Assembly: GCA_029891345.1 (NCBI GenBank)
Contig: CM056994.1
Coordinates: 60,233,251 to 60,297,250 of the forward strand
Source of the DNA: Dryococelus australis
Lineage: Eukaryota; Arthropoda; Insecta; Phasmatodea; Phasmatidae
Direction: 5' to 3'
DNA length: 64,000 nucleotides
Shown here: positions 32,480-43,479 of the stretch, piece after piece
How the letters are laid out: every line of letters starts with the position of its first letter
Position numbering within the stretch: the first letter of the stretch is position 1
Notes under the pieces: model-generated
The model's database searches: none
What the model saw: the letters and a program-made list of their open reading frames with translations, nothing else
What the model was told of the DNA's origin: nothing
Translations under genes and position numbers: made by a program

Positions 32480-34740
32480 AGATTTTAAATTATATTTTAT
32501 GTGTTATTTGATTTAATAAACCTCTGGATGGGTATTGGATGTACGATTTATTGTGTAATCAATCCCTTTTTGATTGGATTATAGTTTCATTGGATTAACA
32601 TTGGAGCGATAATCCAGTGTGATTACATGTTTTTAATTCTGACATAATACACATTTAGGTGAAAATCCATTACATTTGATATGTAATTCAATTGGTAACT
32701 GTGCTAGATTGGAAATTCGCATTTAGGTGTTAATTGAGTGTATTTGGTATGCATTGTAATTCATTGTGTTTGGGTGGTAATTTGTTGCATTAGATTCCTT
32801 TTAAATGCAACTTATTTTTTTGTTTTTGAGGTTACATTTCTTGGAATTGGGATAAAATTTCGTCGAATTTTACTGATTAAAGACATTTAAGATGTGGTTT
32901 GTTTAATTTGTTGTTGTAATTTCCTGGAATTGAATGATTTTTTCGAAGAATTTTTCAACTTAAAGGCATTGGGATGTGATTCATTTTAATGTTATTAATA
33001 ATATATTTGTAACATGATAAATTTCTTTGAATTTGTATAATATTTCCCAGAATTGATTCCTAGAGTTAGATTTCTATGCTACTTCATGTTTTAAAAAATA
33101 TAATTGTGATATATTTCATTGTTATTGTATCAGAATACTTTTCTGGGTATTATAATTGTTTGTGGTAGGTTATATTTCTTTTCTTGTATTGATACAGTTC
33201 TTGAAAGTTGGTAAGTTTTAAGGAGTATAGAACTATTCCTTACACTAAAAACTTTTTGACTGTGTGCCCTAGGATTAAATTTTTGATGGTGTAATGTTGA
33301 ACTTGTTTTTGACAGTGTTGAGTAACTCACAATATTTTTTTTAATGTGTATATAAAATGTAAAGTTTTCTAATACTATGCTTTAAATTCAATATCGTCTA
33401 CCTAAAACAAATCGTTTTTGCTAGTCACAGTCAGCACGCTCCAAACGTGTAGCTGGGAAAGAAAGACTAGGCAATCCTGGTCAAGAAAAATTGTTATGTA
33501 AAGTGGACGTGAGCTGCAAATAGGGAAACGCGCTTCATGGAGTTAAGTTTGTAGGTGCGGCGGGAGGCAGAGGGATGGGGGAAGTTATCCCTCCTAGCCC
33601 TATTGTATAGGCAGCAGCAGCGAGCATCAGGCTTTGAGTGTGAAGGGAAGGTTGTTGGACAGATGGAAGCAGGCGGGTATCGATAGTGGTGCGTGGTGCA
33701 GGCAGCGTCAGTTTAGTGAAGCTTTCTTTCATTCCCTCGACTGCTCCGCACTATGCAAATCTCCCACCAACACGTGACCCAAACACCAGCCCGCCTGTGT
33801 CTCACACTGCTCCAACTGTGCGTGACACACCCACATCGACTCTTGAGACCAAAGTTTCGCTCACTCCCGCACACTCAATTCTCGGCTAACCATTAGCTAG
33901 TATTGTACGCAAGGTTTTAGAATAACTCTGTCCCCGTATCTTTTGTAAAAACATGTCGCTGTAGTTGACTGCCTTTCCCAAATAAATTTGGAACTAATTA
34001 TTACTAAACATAGAATAATAAACTTTAGCGAGATATTTTCCTATACGATAGTAGAGTTAAAATTTTAGTGTCGCGGAGAAGTCTACATGTGAAATACGTA
34101 TTTTTGTCTGCTAGACGAATAAAATATGTGGGATTGAAACTAAAACAATGTTCCAACATGTTTGTTTAACGTACGTTTTCAATGGTTGAAAATAAAGTTT
34201 AACTTGAGTATTTGCATACATCGAAATAGTAAAAATGGAATAAAAATACATGTTTGAAAAACTGTGTTCTTTCAATGTTTAAAATCTTAGTGAGTTAAAT
34301 TAATGTCTTATAGCTGTGTTGGTATGAAAATTAATCAATGCTTATTTTTAGTTGTTGGAAAACAGGAATAAATTTTAAAATGTCTTGTAAGATTTTTGGA
34401 AACAGGAATTAAGATTGTTGGAAAACAGGGGAAAAAAAGTTTAATGGAAAATGGTTTATATTTTAAATTTAATTTATTGTGTGTTAAAAACATTTGGAAC
34501 ATATTTCTTAGTTATGAGGAAAAATTAATTTTAACGATGGGAGTTGTGAAATTTTTTAATTCGCTGAGATTGCACCAGGCTCTTGCCTTCCGAAATCTAG
34601 GAGAAAGCCTCAGTGTTTGAGCGAAAATGATAGTTGGTTAGGGAGCGGGGAAATAGTCCAGGTCAGTTCAAAATCCTCTGCTGCCCCTAGGGAAACCGTC
34701 ATTTTGGCCTTGAAGCAAGCTCCATTCCTCACCGAGGAAA
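32480..34740. other. Polinton right interior without recognised genes
   Basis: 32,500-33,000 is AT-rich with repeated TTGGATTA/GGTGTTAATTG words and TTGGAATTG / TTGAATG blocks that look like a degenerate tandem repeat. A GC-richer segment at 33,530-33,890 has open frames on both strands (Pro/Thr/Ser-rich) but no family. No polymerase motif found. Confidence 0.4.
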
Positions 34741-34744
34741 TTTT

Positions 34745-35181
34745 CATGTCACAGTATAAGTGCTTTGGGGTGAAGGATCGGCGAGCAGAAGAAGGGAAAC
34801 CAACACTAGAAAAAAATGTTTCTGAATACTGTAGTGGGAGAGGGGTGCGTAGCCATGGTCTTAAAGAAGAAGTCACTTTTCGCACAAAGACAGCCTCTGG
34901 AGTAAGGTGGGATGTGGGCATGGACAGCATCACGTCCCTCTGGACAAGGGGTGGGGGTAGGGGTTGCCTACAGCCGAGCTGGGTCATGTGAAGCTATCTA
35001 GGCAGTTGTCGCCATCTTGCCTTAGTGATGAAAAAAATTGAGAATTGTAGGCAGCCAGTGGTCGCACTCAGGCGAGGGGAGGGAGGGGATGTAAGGAGCT
35101 CTGGAGCGAATTGACCTTGGCTACCTAATCGCGCCATCTTCAGTTACTCATGAATGCTTGTACTAGACAGACGTGTACAGA

Positions 35182-35222
<41 letters not shown>

Positions 35223-36737
35223 TTCACCACAACTCTAGAACTTGATGGACGATGAGGCTACCATTGGGGTTACCTCAACTATGGACCATCGCACCTATCT
35301 TCATCTCTAGTGATAGCCACGATTTTTGTTAAGCGATACTATTTGCTCCAGGGTTCACACCTCGTTCACAGTATTCGTAAACTATAGTGTGAAATATATT
35401 TTTTTAATGTGTCGGAAAATATAAATCTTCGTGTGTTAAGTCAATATTGTGATAAGATTTTCAATTTCTGTGTTCGGTAGATGAGACTTCGTAGCAGTTT
35501 AAAAATACGGTTTGCATTAACAAGTGCAGTGAATTTCATAAACATTAAAAAAATGTTTTCCTTCATTTACGAGTTTTTACCATAATTTAAACACTGTTGT
35601 ATATCGGTCTCAATAGACATATCTACTCACAGCTCGACATAAGTACTAGTCATTCATACATCAAACATACTTATTTTAATATCATTTCGGGTAAAATTTT
35701 CTATCGTTAATTACTTTCTTATAGATCATTATATATTTTTTACTTATCAGAATAGACATACACTATTGTGTTTGGTTTAAATTGTATTCAGAGTTTTTTT
35801 TGTCGTAAGGTATCATTCATTAGGCTGAATTGTGTACTTTGTGCGTGTAAACTTGTTAATGTGCTATTTATTCACACTGACTAGCTGGATTTCTTTAAAG
35901 ACAGTAAAATACAGTTGTATATTATACCTTTCTCTCATGTTATTCATTCATACGTAGAACTCATTACTTATTTCTTTTAAAGACTCTGCCTTTCATATTT
36001 TCATATTGGCTAGCTGGATTTCATTTAGTCAGTTTGCTCTTGTCGACATCAGATGTTATTCGCGTAGTTAAAATTCTCTCTCGTGTAAATTATATTTCTA
36101 AGCTCGAGACTCACATTATGTTGAATTACATACTGGAGTAATCGCACTTATTATTTACGTAGTCGTTTGAACTTTCCAATTTGATGCGTGTAATTTATTC
36201 ATTCGTAGAACCCTCTGAAATTTTCTAATGTTTAATTGCATTCGAAAAACAGATTGTTTGTCATTACTAACACATAAATCGCATCTTTCAAAGTCGCCTA
36301 TCTCCACCACCATCTACGAGCAATATCCACAAAAAAACAAAAAAATACACTTAGCCCACTATTGTACTTAACTCAACACTTATATAACACACTGCAACCC
36401 ACCACTGTGGTCAGTCGCCTCCAGCACAGCACACCGTCAACATCGTACAGAGCTCCTGCTACCCCCTTCAAAATTAAAGAAAGAAAATAGAGTTTATGCA
36501 TACACAAAATTTAAAAAAAAATCATCGAAGAAATTTAATCAACCGTTTTAATCAAATCAATTTTATCAAATTTCTTTTATCAAACACACCCGATTTAATC
36601 GGATTAGGATTAAGGATTAAGAATTTTTTGATCGGATTGAAATCGAATTGAGGATTAACACTTTTGAAATCAATTTGATATCAAATGGTTAATTCGATTA
36701 ATCAAAAGTAGGACAGAACCCGTGCGCCCCTACTACT
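34745..36737 (-). repeat. Right terminal inverted repeat of the Polinton
   Basis: Reverse complement of the left TIR. The (CT)n tract at 35,184-35,219 mirrors the left (AG)n. About 240 bp at 35,795-36,033 has no counterpart in the left arm. The outer end is CGCCCCTACTACT. Confidence 0.85.
35795..36033. repeat. ~240-bp insertion unique to the right TIR
   Basis: The left arm reads straight through (GAGCAAAC|TCTGAATAC), while the right arm has extra DNA at that point. The extra DNA repeats GACTAGCTGGATTTC / GGCTAGCTGGATTTC about 125 bp apart. Confidence 0.7.
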
Positions 36738-37262
36738 ATTGCCAAAGGACCAAAGAATGTGTTACTTTGAGTGAGGACTGCGAAGCATCCTGCTGTTTGT
36801 GAAGAGGTTGGGGGCGGGGGCGCAATTGTGAATTCATTTCGCTGTGTCTCATAACTTCCGCGTAGTATAAATTTTGACTAGGGGAAGCTACGATGCTAGT
36901 TTAGGTTTGAATCGACAGCTCTCGTCAATACCAATCGATTGCGCGTGTGTAAAAATAGTTGTGTGGCGTGGTTATGGTGAAATTGTATGCGTTTATTGTA
37001 AAAAAAAAAAAAAAAAAAATTAAGAAAACTTAACACAATTTCGGCCTATACTTGTCAAAAATCCAAGTCGAAATACAGAAATTATATATGGTTGGAAAGA
37101 GTCTCTCAAAAGAAATCCAATAACACCCATAAAACCCTATATAATCGAGTGATGCGGTGCCCTGAACGTAAAATATACGCCAAGTCGCGCGAGCGCGTCA
37201 ACGTAGACGTATTCACGCAAAACAAATGGCCGTGTCTCCAACACAGCCAAACCCAATTTTAG
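36738..37262 (+). repeat. R1 second copy, right part (with right TSD)
   Basis: Starts with the right ATTGCC duplication (36,738-36,743) and continues AAAGGACCAAAGAATGTGTT, colinear with 6080-6590. Ends at CCCAATTTTA. An A-run at about 37,001-37,019 is private to this copy. Confidence 0.85.
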
Positions 37263-37274
37263 TTAAAATTATCT

Positions 37275-37550
37275 TTCACTTATTTTATCTATAAATTATT
37301 ATATTTCATTTATAATTAATAACAGTAAAAGTAGAGGGAAAATAGGTTTGTTGGTAACGTGTCATAAGAAATAGTTCTCATACAAAATATTATGTTACAC
37401 TGAGTGCGCAAGAATCCGTGTGTTGCCCCTCGGGTGTAATTCCATAGACTTAGTTAAGCTTTCTTTGCCTGAGGTGGAGGAATATCTTGGTAGTAGAACT
37501 TCCGCCGGGTTTCAGGAAAGTCTGTAGTAACAGTGATTGGACTATACAAG
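37275..37550 (+). repeat. Dispersed repeat R2, right copy
   Basis: Direct-orientation match to 19,930-20,200. It starts within about 15 bp of the end of R1. Confidence 0.6.
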
Positions 37551-37832
37551 AATGAGTGTGTGTACACACTCAATGTCACGTGAAGTTCGTGTGTCGGTTC
37601 ATCCCATGGAAATTATTGTCCTTTATATATTCGCAAAAACACGCTAGTCAGTAATTCTAAACTTTTCAGAAAACATTTTCATGGGAAACTTAAATTCTCA
37701 CCCAGTCACGATGCATTCCATCATATTAGCAAAATTCCAAGAACATTTTGGGTGGCGGCGTAAAATTCCGCGCTGTTTATTATGAGAATGTGCGTATGAA
37801 TCATAACCGTGAGTGAGTTTTTGACACATATA

Positions 37833-38389
37833 CACTATCTACCAAAAAGTAATTGGGCACCTGTCCACAATGTTTGTTCGGTGGTTGTCACCCCGTTAGA
37901 ATCTCGTAGGCCCACGTCTTGCAGCTATAACAGCTGGCATGATCTATACGACTGTTTGCAGGAAATCCACGGGGATTCGTCGCCATTCCTCTTGCAACCA
38001 TTCCATGAGTCGAGCAATGGATTTTGGCCGCGCCTGACGAGCCCTCACCCAGCGATCCAATTCGTCCCAAATATGTTCTATAGGATTGAGGTCGGGGCTC
38101 TGGACGGGCTAGTACAATCTGCGAACATTGTTGTCAGGGTACCACTGCATAGTAGCCCTTAAAACATGGCACCTGGCATTACCATCCTGGAAGTAACACG
38201 GGTCCATTCCGTAAAAACGCCACAATGTTGGGAGCATTTCATTAACCAGAATGTTACAATAGGCCCCTGTGTTCATGCTACCAGGGACAAACACCAGCGG
38301 TCCTACGCCGAAGGCCGTGAAACACAAGTCAACTGACTTAATGAATTACCTATCTTCACGGGTGTCCAATTACTTTTTGGAAGATAGTG
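37833..38389 (-). mobile_element. Internally deleted Tc1-like transposon
   Basis: 557 bp with inverted ends CACTATCTACCAAAAAGTAA and (reverse strand) CACTATCTTCCAAAAAGTAA, flanked by TA on both sides (37,831-37,832 and 38,390-38,391). The minus strand keeps the C-terminal half of a DDE transposase: TAFGVGPLVFVPGSMNTG, CYFQDGNARCH (second acid) and, after an in-frame TAG at 38,109, SPDLNPIEHIWDELDRW (third catalytic region). The paired DNA-binding N-terminal half and the first catalytic Asp are missing, so it is inactive. Confidence 0.9.
37890..38330 (-). pseudogene. Tc1-like transposase, C-terminal remnant
   Basis: Reads leftward from about 38,327. The NARCH and PDLNPIEHIWDEL boxes identify the Tc1 family. 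A TAG stop at 38,109-38,111 lies just before SPDLNP where the frame otherwise continues to about 37,935. The first roughly 150-200 residues are absent, including the helix-turn-helix region that binds the inverted repeats. Confidence 0.85.
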
Positions 38390-38391
38390 TA

Positions 38392-38950
38392 GTATGTGGA
38401 AGTCTACGTTGTGGTTTTCCTGGACCACGTCGTTCTTAGAAATTAATCAATTACTTTAAAATATCACAGTGCGTCTGAAATAAACCGTAGATCGGAGAAA
38501 CAAATGTACACGAGTGTAGCCTGCCACTGACGGAACTCGTGAGTTATTCAATTTTTTTAAATTGATAATCCTTATTGATTCAAACCAGTTTTACAACCGG
38601 GCATTAGGCGGCATCATAACCTTGGAAATGAGCAGGCCTAATTGTAAAATCGCGCGTGTTGGCACGGATAGAGAGGCAAGTGGAGCACACATAAACCATT
38701 CCCCTCAAACATTATTATTTTTCTCGCGTTTTCCGATGCGAACGAGCTTGTCATATTGAAAAATAACTGACGAATAAAGCAAGAAATTTGCGGTTGCAAG
38801 TTTTTGTTGGTACTCGCTGTGCGTGTATTTTCATGCACAGTTTTTTTTTCTTAGAACTAACGTACGTGGGCGAACACCACGCGTCTTTTTTTGTGATTTG
38901 TGAAACTGGTTAACTCTTCCTACGTATATTTCGATACTTTGCATTGTAAA
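38392..38950. other. No recognised feature
   Basis: Mixed DNA between the Tc1 remnant and a MITE; no supported gene. Confidence 0.4.
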
Positions 38951-38955
38951 GCTAA

Positions 38956-39371
38956 AGGCTGTTCACGTTAAAGTGAGCACTTTTGAAATCAACCGTAGAA
39001 AAAAGTCACTGCCCTTGCCTGCAAATATTTTAATGGGCGCACTGAGTGACATACGCCCAGTAAAGTTGGTAACGATGGATGGAAAATAGTTCCATAACTT
39101 AACGTCGAATTAAAAGTGTTAGATGACCAGTTGTGATAACTTAAATTATTTCTTTCGGTTTGTGTTTTTTTTTTATGTATTGAAGCGTAAAAAGGGGCAT
39201 ATTTGTAAAATATTTACTTTTATAATAATTTCACATTTTCACTTGACGACGCACGAATAAAATGACGAGGTCCATAGCAGTGTTAATTTTACGTTTGGTG
39301 GAAGGATACACAACGTCCATACAAGATGTTAAGCAGGGCTTTTAAAGTGCTCATTTTACCGTGAACATCCT
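38956..39371. mobile_element. GGCTGTTCACGG MITE, long form (copy B)
   Basis: 416 bp; ends AGGCTGTTCACGTTAAAGTG and (reverse) AGGATGTTCACGGTAAAATG. Same interior words as copy A (CACTGAGTGACATACGCCC). Confidence 0.8.
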
Positions 39372-39538
39372 ATAGTATGTCATTTTCGTTTTATATATAA
39401 ATAACGAAAACAAAATGCACACACGTCTTCAGTATGACTTTAGATGTCGTCCTTTATCCGGTTCTTCTGGAAATCCTATCCACTTGTGAACAGTCTACAG
39501 AGGTGCTCCGACTCTTGCTTTAGAAGGAACTCATTAAA

Positions 39539-39965
39539 GGCTGTTCACGATAAAGTGAGCCCTTTTGAATTCAACCATTGAACAATATCACTGGTCGTAA
39601 CTGCATTATATTTTGACGGGAGCACGGAGTGACATGCGCCCAGTAAAGTTGGCAACGTCGGAGGGTAAGTAGTTCCATTTCTTAACGTCGAATTAGAAGC
39701 GTAAGGTACACAATTGTGCAAACTGAAATTATTTAATTTTTCTTCCTGTATTTTTTAATGCTTCTAAGTGTAAAATTATCATGCATGTAAAATATTTTCT
39801 TTCCTAATAATTTCACAATCTTACTTGACCGACGCATGAATAAAGTGAATAGGCGCCCATGGCAATGTTAATTTTACAATTTATGGCGGGAGAATACACA
39901 ATGTTCATACACATAGATCTTAAGCAGGGCTTTCAAAAGTGCCCAGTTTGTTGTGAACAGCGCCT
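39539..39965. mobile_element. GGCTGTTCACGG MITE, long form (copy C)
   Basis: About 427 bp; left end AGGCTGTTCACGATAAAGTG, right end degraded (TTGTGAACAGCGCCT). It lies 170 bp after copy B in the same orientation. Confidence 0.75.
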
Positions 39966-40269
39966 CGTAATGCGAATAGGGAGAACGAAACCCTAGCGAA
40001 GATATCTGATGTCTGCCCCAAGTCAAAGTGCTACGGTCTTAGAACTTCAGCATTTAAAAACATTATTACAAATTTGAACATAGTAGTATGCAATATATTC
40101 ACATAGCATATACAGTATATACGAAAAACAACACTGTAGTTTCTCTCGTTATATATTGCATAAACTCATGACTGATTTTCGAAATTTAATTATGATGGTG
40201 GTAGCACATACTACTTTGTGGTAAAGAGCCCTTTACATCTGTTTATTTCGTGTCACGTACGCATATATA

Positions 40270-40501
40270 CGCTATTCACGGTAAAGTGAGCACTTCTGAA
40301 AGCCCTCTCGTATGGAATAATAGTCAATAAATATATTTTATTTTTGTTTTAGGCGTTATGTTCCGAGTGCTGTGGAATATACACACTGTGTTTATTACTT
40401 ACACGGCAATATGTATTTAAAAAGGCGGATAAACGCTTAAATACGGCTCAAAGGAAAAAATAACTAGGGCCTCAAAAGTACTCACTTTACCGTGAATAGA
40501 C
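40270..40501. mobile_element. GGCTGTTCACGG-related MITE, short form (copy F)
   Basis: About 232 bp, ends CGCTATTCACGGTAAAGTGA and TCACTTTACCGTGAATAG, with TATA on each side. The interior (CCCTCTCGTATGGAATAATA, CTAGGGCCTCAAAAGTA) differs from the long form but recurs at 42.60, 48.51 and 50.0 kb. Confidence 0.75.
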
Positions 40502-40509
40502 TATAACCA

Positions 40510-42168
40510 GTCGTAATGTAGCGTGTCACCTTCACGGATACTGTTTACGTTCGCCCGAATGTGTTTGTGAGACGAAATAACTGTGGATAAGAAACGCACC
40601 AATAATATTGCCTAAAAAACATAGGCCAATGACAATATAAAAAAAATCACAGCTGGTAAAGTCTCTACAATACCACCAACATAACAGAGTGAGAATGTGT
40701 CTTTTACTCTGCGTTCTAAAGTAGGCAGTACCGTAGAACCGACTTCGAAAAAATGGGATGTTTCTCAGGGGAAGCCCTGTATGCGTTAGGTCGGGTTCAT
40801 TACGTTTAAAAGAGGCGCATGTATCGCGGCTGTAGCAGGGTTGTCTGGTGCCATGGCCGAAATTGTAACCATGGACACGCCCCAAAGGAAGAAGGGTCTA
40901 GATGGATGGGTACAGCAAACCAGACAAGAGAGAACCTGCGAAAATCTGTACGACAGTCGTGGAGGTTGAATGTAGTGTCCTTTGACTGGATTGGGGCTGG
41001 AGGAAGTACGGTAAGTTGCTGGTTAGCGAGGATAGACTTGTGTGGGTTTGGTGTGCGGGATAAGAAACAAAGTGCGCTGTTGAGGTGTGACCAGGGTGAC
41101 AAGGCAGTACCCTTCTTGCATGTACCCTGACCGCGAACAGCCTTGTTCGCCGGAAGACGCAGAGACCATTTCCCAGCCGGACTTTGTGGTATAAACGACA
41201 CCAAAGAGCAGGGCGCGGTCCTTGTTGCTGGAGAGGGATCCTGTTGTCGGCTCGTGTCTCGCCTGTGTTTGTGTGGGCGTCAGGAGGCGTGTTACCAGCT
41301 GCTGACAGACGTTATCAGAGCTACTGCGCCCCCCCCCCCCTCACCCGGTTCTTCTCCGCAACCGACTTGTTCCATAACTAACACTCCCTCCTCCCTTCCC
41401 CCGTCAAACAACATCACAGACATATGCAGCAACTTTCACCTCCCCGCGTACCTCCCCTCATGCCAAGAAGCTGCTATCAGTATTTACACAAACGGAGACA
41501 CCAGGCGTGACTCATACCCTGTACTCTTATCTCGCTCGCGTTTAACTGCCTGGCCCACATGCCACGCTCACACTTGCACCTAGCTCGGAACAGCAGGAAG
41601 ACGTTGGGTTGAAGGTCGCTAGGCTGAAGCTTCAACTGCGTCGCAGCATGTGCGAGAGAGGAGCGATTCGGACGGTGGCACCCCTTCCGCAGACGTTTTT
41701 CGTTTCCGATTCTTAATTTCTGATTCGCAGCATTTAAGGGGGCCGCCCACCGGACACGACATGGCACAGGAACGAGCGAACGCCAAGGGCGACACTGGCA
41801 CGCACATCAAGTGCCGCATCGCCACTATGCGTGAAGCACTAAACAAGCGCGCAACCTTTTTGTTGAGCCTTTTTTTCTATGGGACTTTAAGCGGTGACCA
41901 TATTATTTTACTGCTGGAAAGTTTGATCCAAAGTTCAATGCAGGATTATGTCTGTGTTTCACGTAGATCCAGTAAGCACATTTTGACATACGGCAGTCTG
42001 AAAATGCTATTTTTAGCTATGTTGGAGAACTCGGAAATAGTGGTTCTAACATGCGTAGTGTCTTGAAAGTGACATTCCTTCATCGCCTGAAGTTTGTTTT
42101 CTTTTCGTAAACTAGCATATTGGGCGCACGAAAACTAAGAGTTCCTGCATAATAAGTGGAACCGAGCC
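40510..42168. other. GC-richer region without an identified gene
   Basis: Several open frames on both strands (40,819-41,130, 41,143-41,583, 41,650-42,066 plus; 40,806-41,204 minus). None has a recognisable domain and they shadow one another. A poly-C tract lies at about 41,330-41,342. Could include an old exon or LINE fragment; not decided. Confidence 0.35.
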
Positions 42169-42394
42169 TTAACAGTGAGGTCTTGAGAGCTGATGTGGAT
42201 AAAGAGAGCTGCGTATGGAGCAGCACCGGAATGCAAGTGTGGGGGAAAACAGGAGATCCCGGGGAAAACCCGCCGACCAGGGGCATCGCCCGGCACGATT
42301 CCCACATGCGAAAATGCGGGAGCGACCTCGTCGGGATCCGAACCCGGTTCGCCTTGTTTGGAGGCTAGTAATCTGGCCACTACATCACCGCGGC
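42169..42394 (-). repeat. tRNA-derived SINE copy with good B box
   Basis: Minus strand: GCCGCGGTGATGTAGTGGCC head containing an A-box-like GATGTAGTGG, B box GGGTTCGGATCC, then CATGTGGGAATCGTGCCGGG, GTTTTCCCCGGGATCTCC and the tail CAGCTCTCAAGACCTCACTG. Confidence 0.8.
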
Positions 42395-42599
42395 AACCCG
42401 CATGTTTAAACAACGCGTATTCTTTGCCGAAACTATTAAACGTATTTGCAATGTGTTCACCTACGAAAATAAAACGCACCTCGGGCGAAGACGGAAGAGC
42501 ACATTCAAGGTGGCACACTTGCTGTAAATATTATTTTGGAGCCGTCCAGCATAGTTAAAAACTGCTTTTTCCAGTCTACTGTGTCTTAAAACATACTAT

Positions 42600-42690
42600 A
42601 GGCTATTCACAGTAAAGTGAGCACTTCCGAAAGCCCTCTCATTTGGAATAATAGTCACTAAGTATAATTAATTTTACCCCCTTGTGAACA
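42600..42690. mobile_element. Short-form MITE fragment (copy H)
   Basis: AGGCTATTCACAGTAAAGTG then CCCTCTCATTTGGAATAATA, as in copy F, but decays near CCCTTGTGAACAG. Confidence 0.55.
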
Positions 42691-42694
42691 GTAA

Positions 42695-43123
42695 GTGATC
42701 TCAATTTATTGTGAGATGTTGAGTTGAGAGAATTTTGCCGTAGTTATCGTAAATAAAATTAAGAAATTATAATTAACTTTTATTTTATCTAGACCTCCAT
42801 CCCTTAACAAACTTGGTTTAGCCTACGTAATTTCTAGAGAGAGAAATTGTTACAGTATTCTGTACCTTCCTAGACAACTTCAAGTCTCCTGCACAAGTGT
42901 TCTCGTATCCAAAAACCCTTCTCCAGGTTTCACTTGGAGGCTCCGCCAAGACTTCACGAAGGGACGTCCCAATGTGTATTAAGTTTCATACTATATGTAT
43001 ATTGACTAAAAATGGACATCAATACTAATGTTAAATAGTCATGTTTATGTTGGTATGGTAAGAATTATGTGTAAAATACGTGAATAGGAAGTAATTTTCG
43101 TATAAATACGGCTGTTCTTTATT
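42695..43123. other. No recognised feature
   Basis: AT-rich DNA before the open frame at 43,127. Confidence 0.35.
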
Positions 43124-43126
43124 TGA

Positions 43127-43474
43127 AAACTAAATTCTAGGAAGGGTCGAGATTATTCAAGTAAGAGGGGAGCCAGATTCTCGACAAGACCTTGCCCCGC
43201 CCTCCTTAATCCAGAAAGTTTCCATCCCCTGGACATCATTTACGCACGCGGAACAGTTTTTATCAAGCATATTTTTCCTGAAGCTCTATACACTGTTCGG
43301 CGGCCTTGCCATGCGGCGCTTCTTGGAAGGCTGACTAGAGTGGTGGACAACCCTGAGGTTCGTCCTAATATTTGTAGGAAGGTTGAGACTTTTCTGTCTT
43401 ATCTCCGCTTGCAACAGCGTACTTTACACCAAGTCCTAGAGAGGTGTATCGGGGCCATGCCTGCGGCAAGCTAG
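43127..43474 (+). CDS. Unassigned 116-codon open frame, possible terminal exon
   Basis: Open from just after a TGA (43,124-43,126) to TAG at 43,472-43,474, with no internal ATG near its start. Composition is protein-like rather than AT-noise: FHPLDIIYARGTVFIKHIFP, LYTVRRPCHAALLGRLTRVV, EVRPNICRKVETFLSYLRLQ, RTLHQVLERCIGAMPAAS. A candidate splice acceptor (AAATTCTAG|GA) lies at about 43,140, so it could be the last exon of a host gene or a retro-copy fragment. No family recognised. Nearby repeats do not overlap it. Confidence 0.45.
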   Translation, partial: KLNSRKGRDYSSKRGARFSTRPCPALLNPESFHPLDIIYARGTVFIKHIFPEALYTVRRPCHAALLGRLTRVVDNPEVRPNICRKVETFLSYLRLQQRTLHQVLERCIGAMPAAS

Positions 43475-43479
43475 AAGGA

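Larger units (their letters stand above)
20680..36737. mobile_element. Polinton/Maverick element, complete ends, decayed genes
   Basis: A 16,058-bp element with ~2-kb terminal inverted repeats starting AGTTGTAGGGGCG on the left and, read inward from the right, AGTAGTAGGGGCG. A perfect 6-bp duplication (ATTGCC) flanks it. Size, AG-type ends, duplication length and gene content match Polintons (Mavericks), the DNA transposons that are also integrated relatives of adintovirus-type viruses. Genes found are the integrase, packaging ATPase, cysteine protease, penton-like protein, capsid start, pX-like peptide, fibre-like protein and small conserved ORFs. All carry stops or frameshifts, so this copy cannot make virions or move by itself. 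DNA polymerase B was not recognised. The left interior (22.9-27.2 kb) is mostly AT-rich repeat DNA. Confidence 0.95.

Noticed and set aside
34610-34991. Two ~125-codon ORFs on opposite strands near the right TIR edge
   Set aside because: They are mirror frames within and beside TIR DNA, and the matching left TIR does not keep them open.
40806-41583. Possible host gene in the GC-richer 40.8-41.6 kb segment
   Set aside because: Frames on both strands are open by composition, no domain is recognisable and no consistent splice structure could be drawn.
42135-42558. Overlapping ORFs on both strands around 42.3 kb
   Set aside because: They lie over the GC-rich SINE, which is open by composition.
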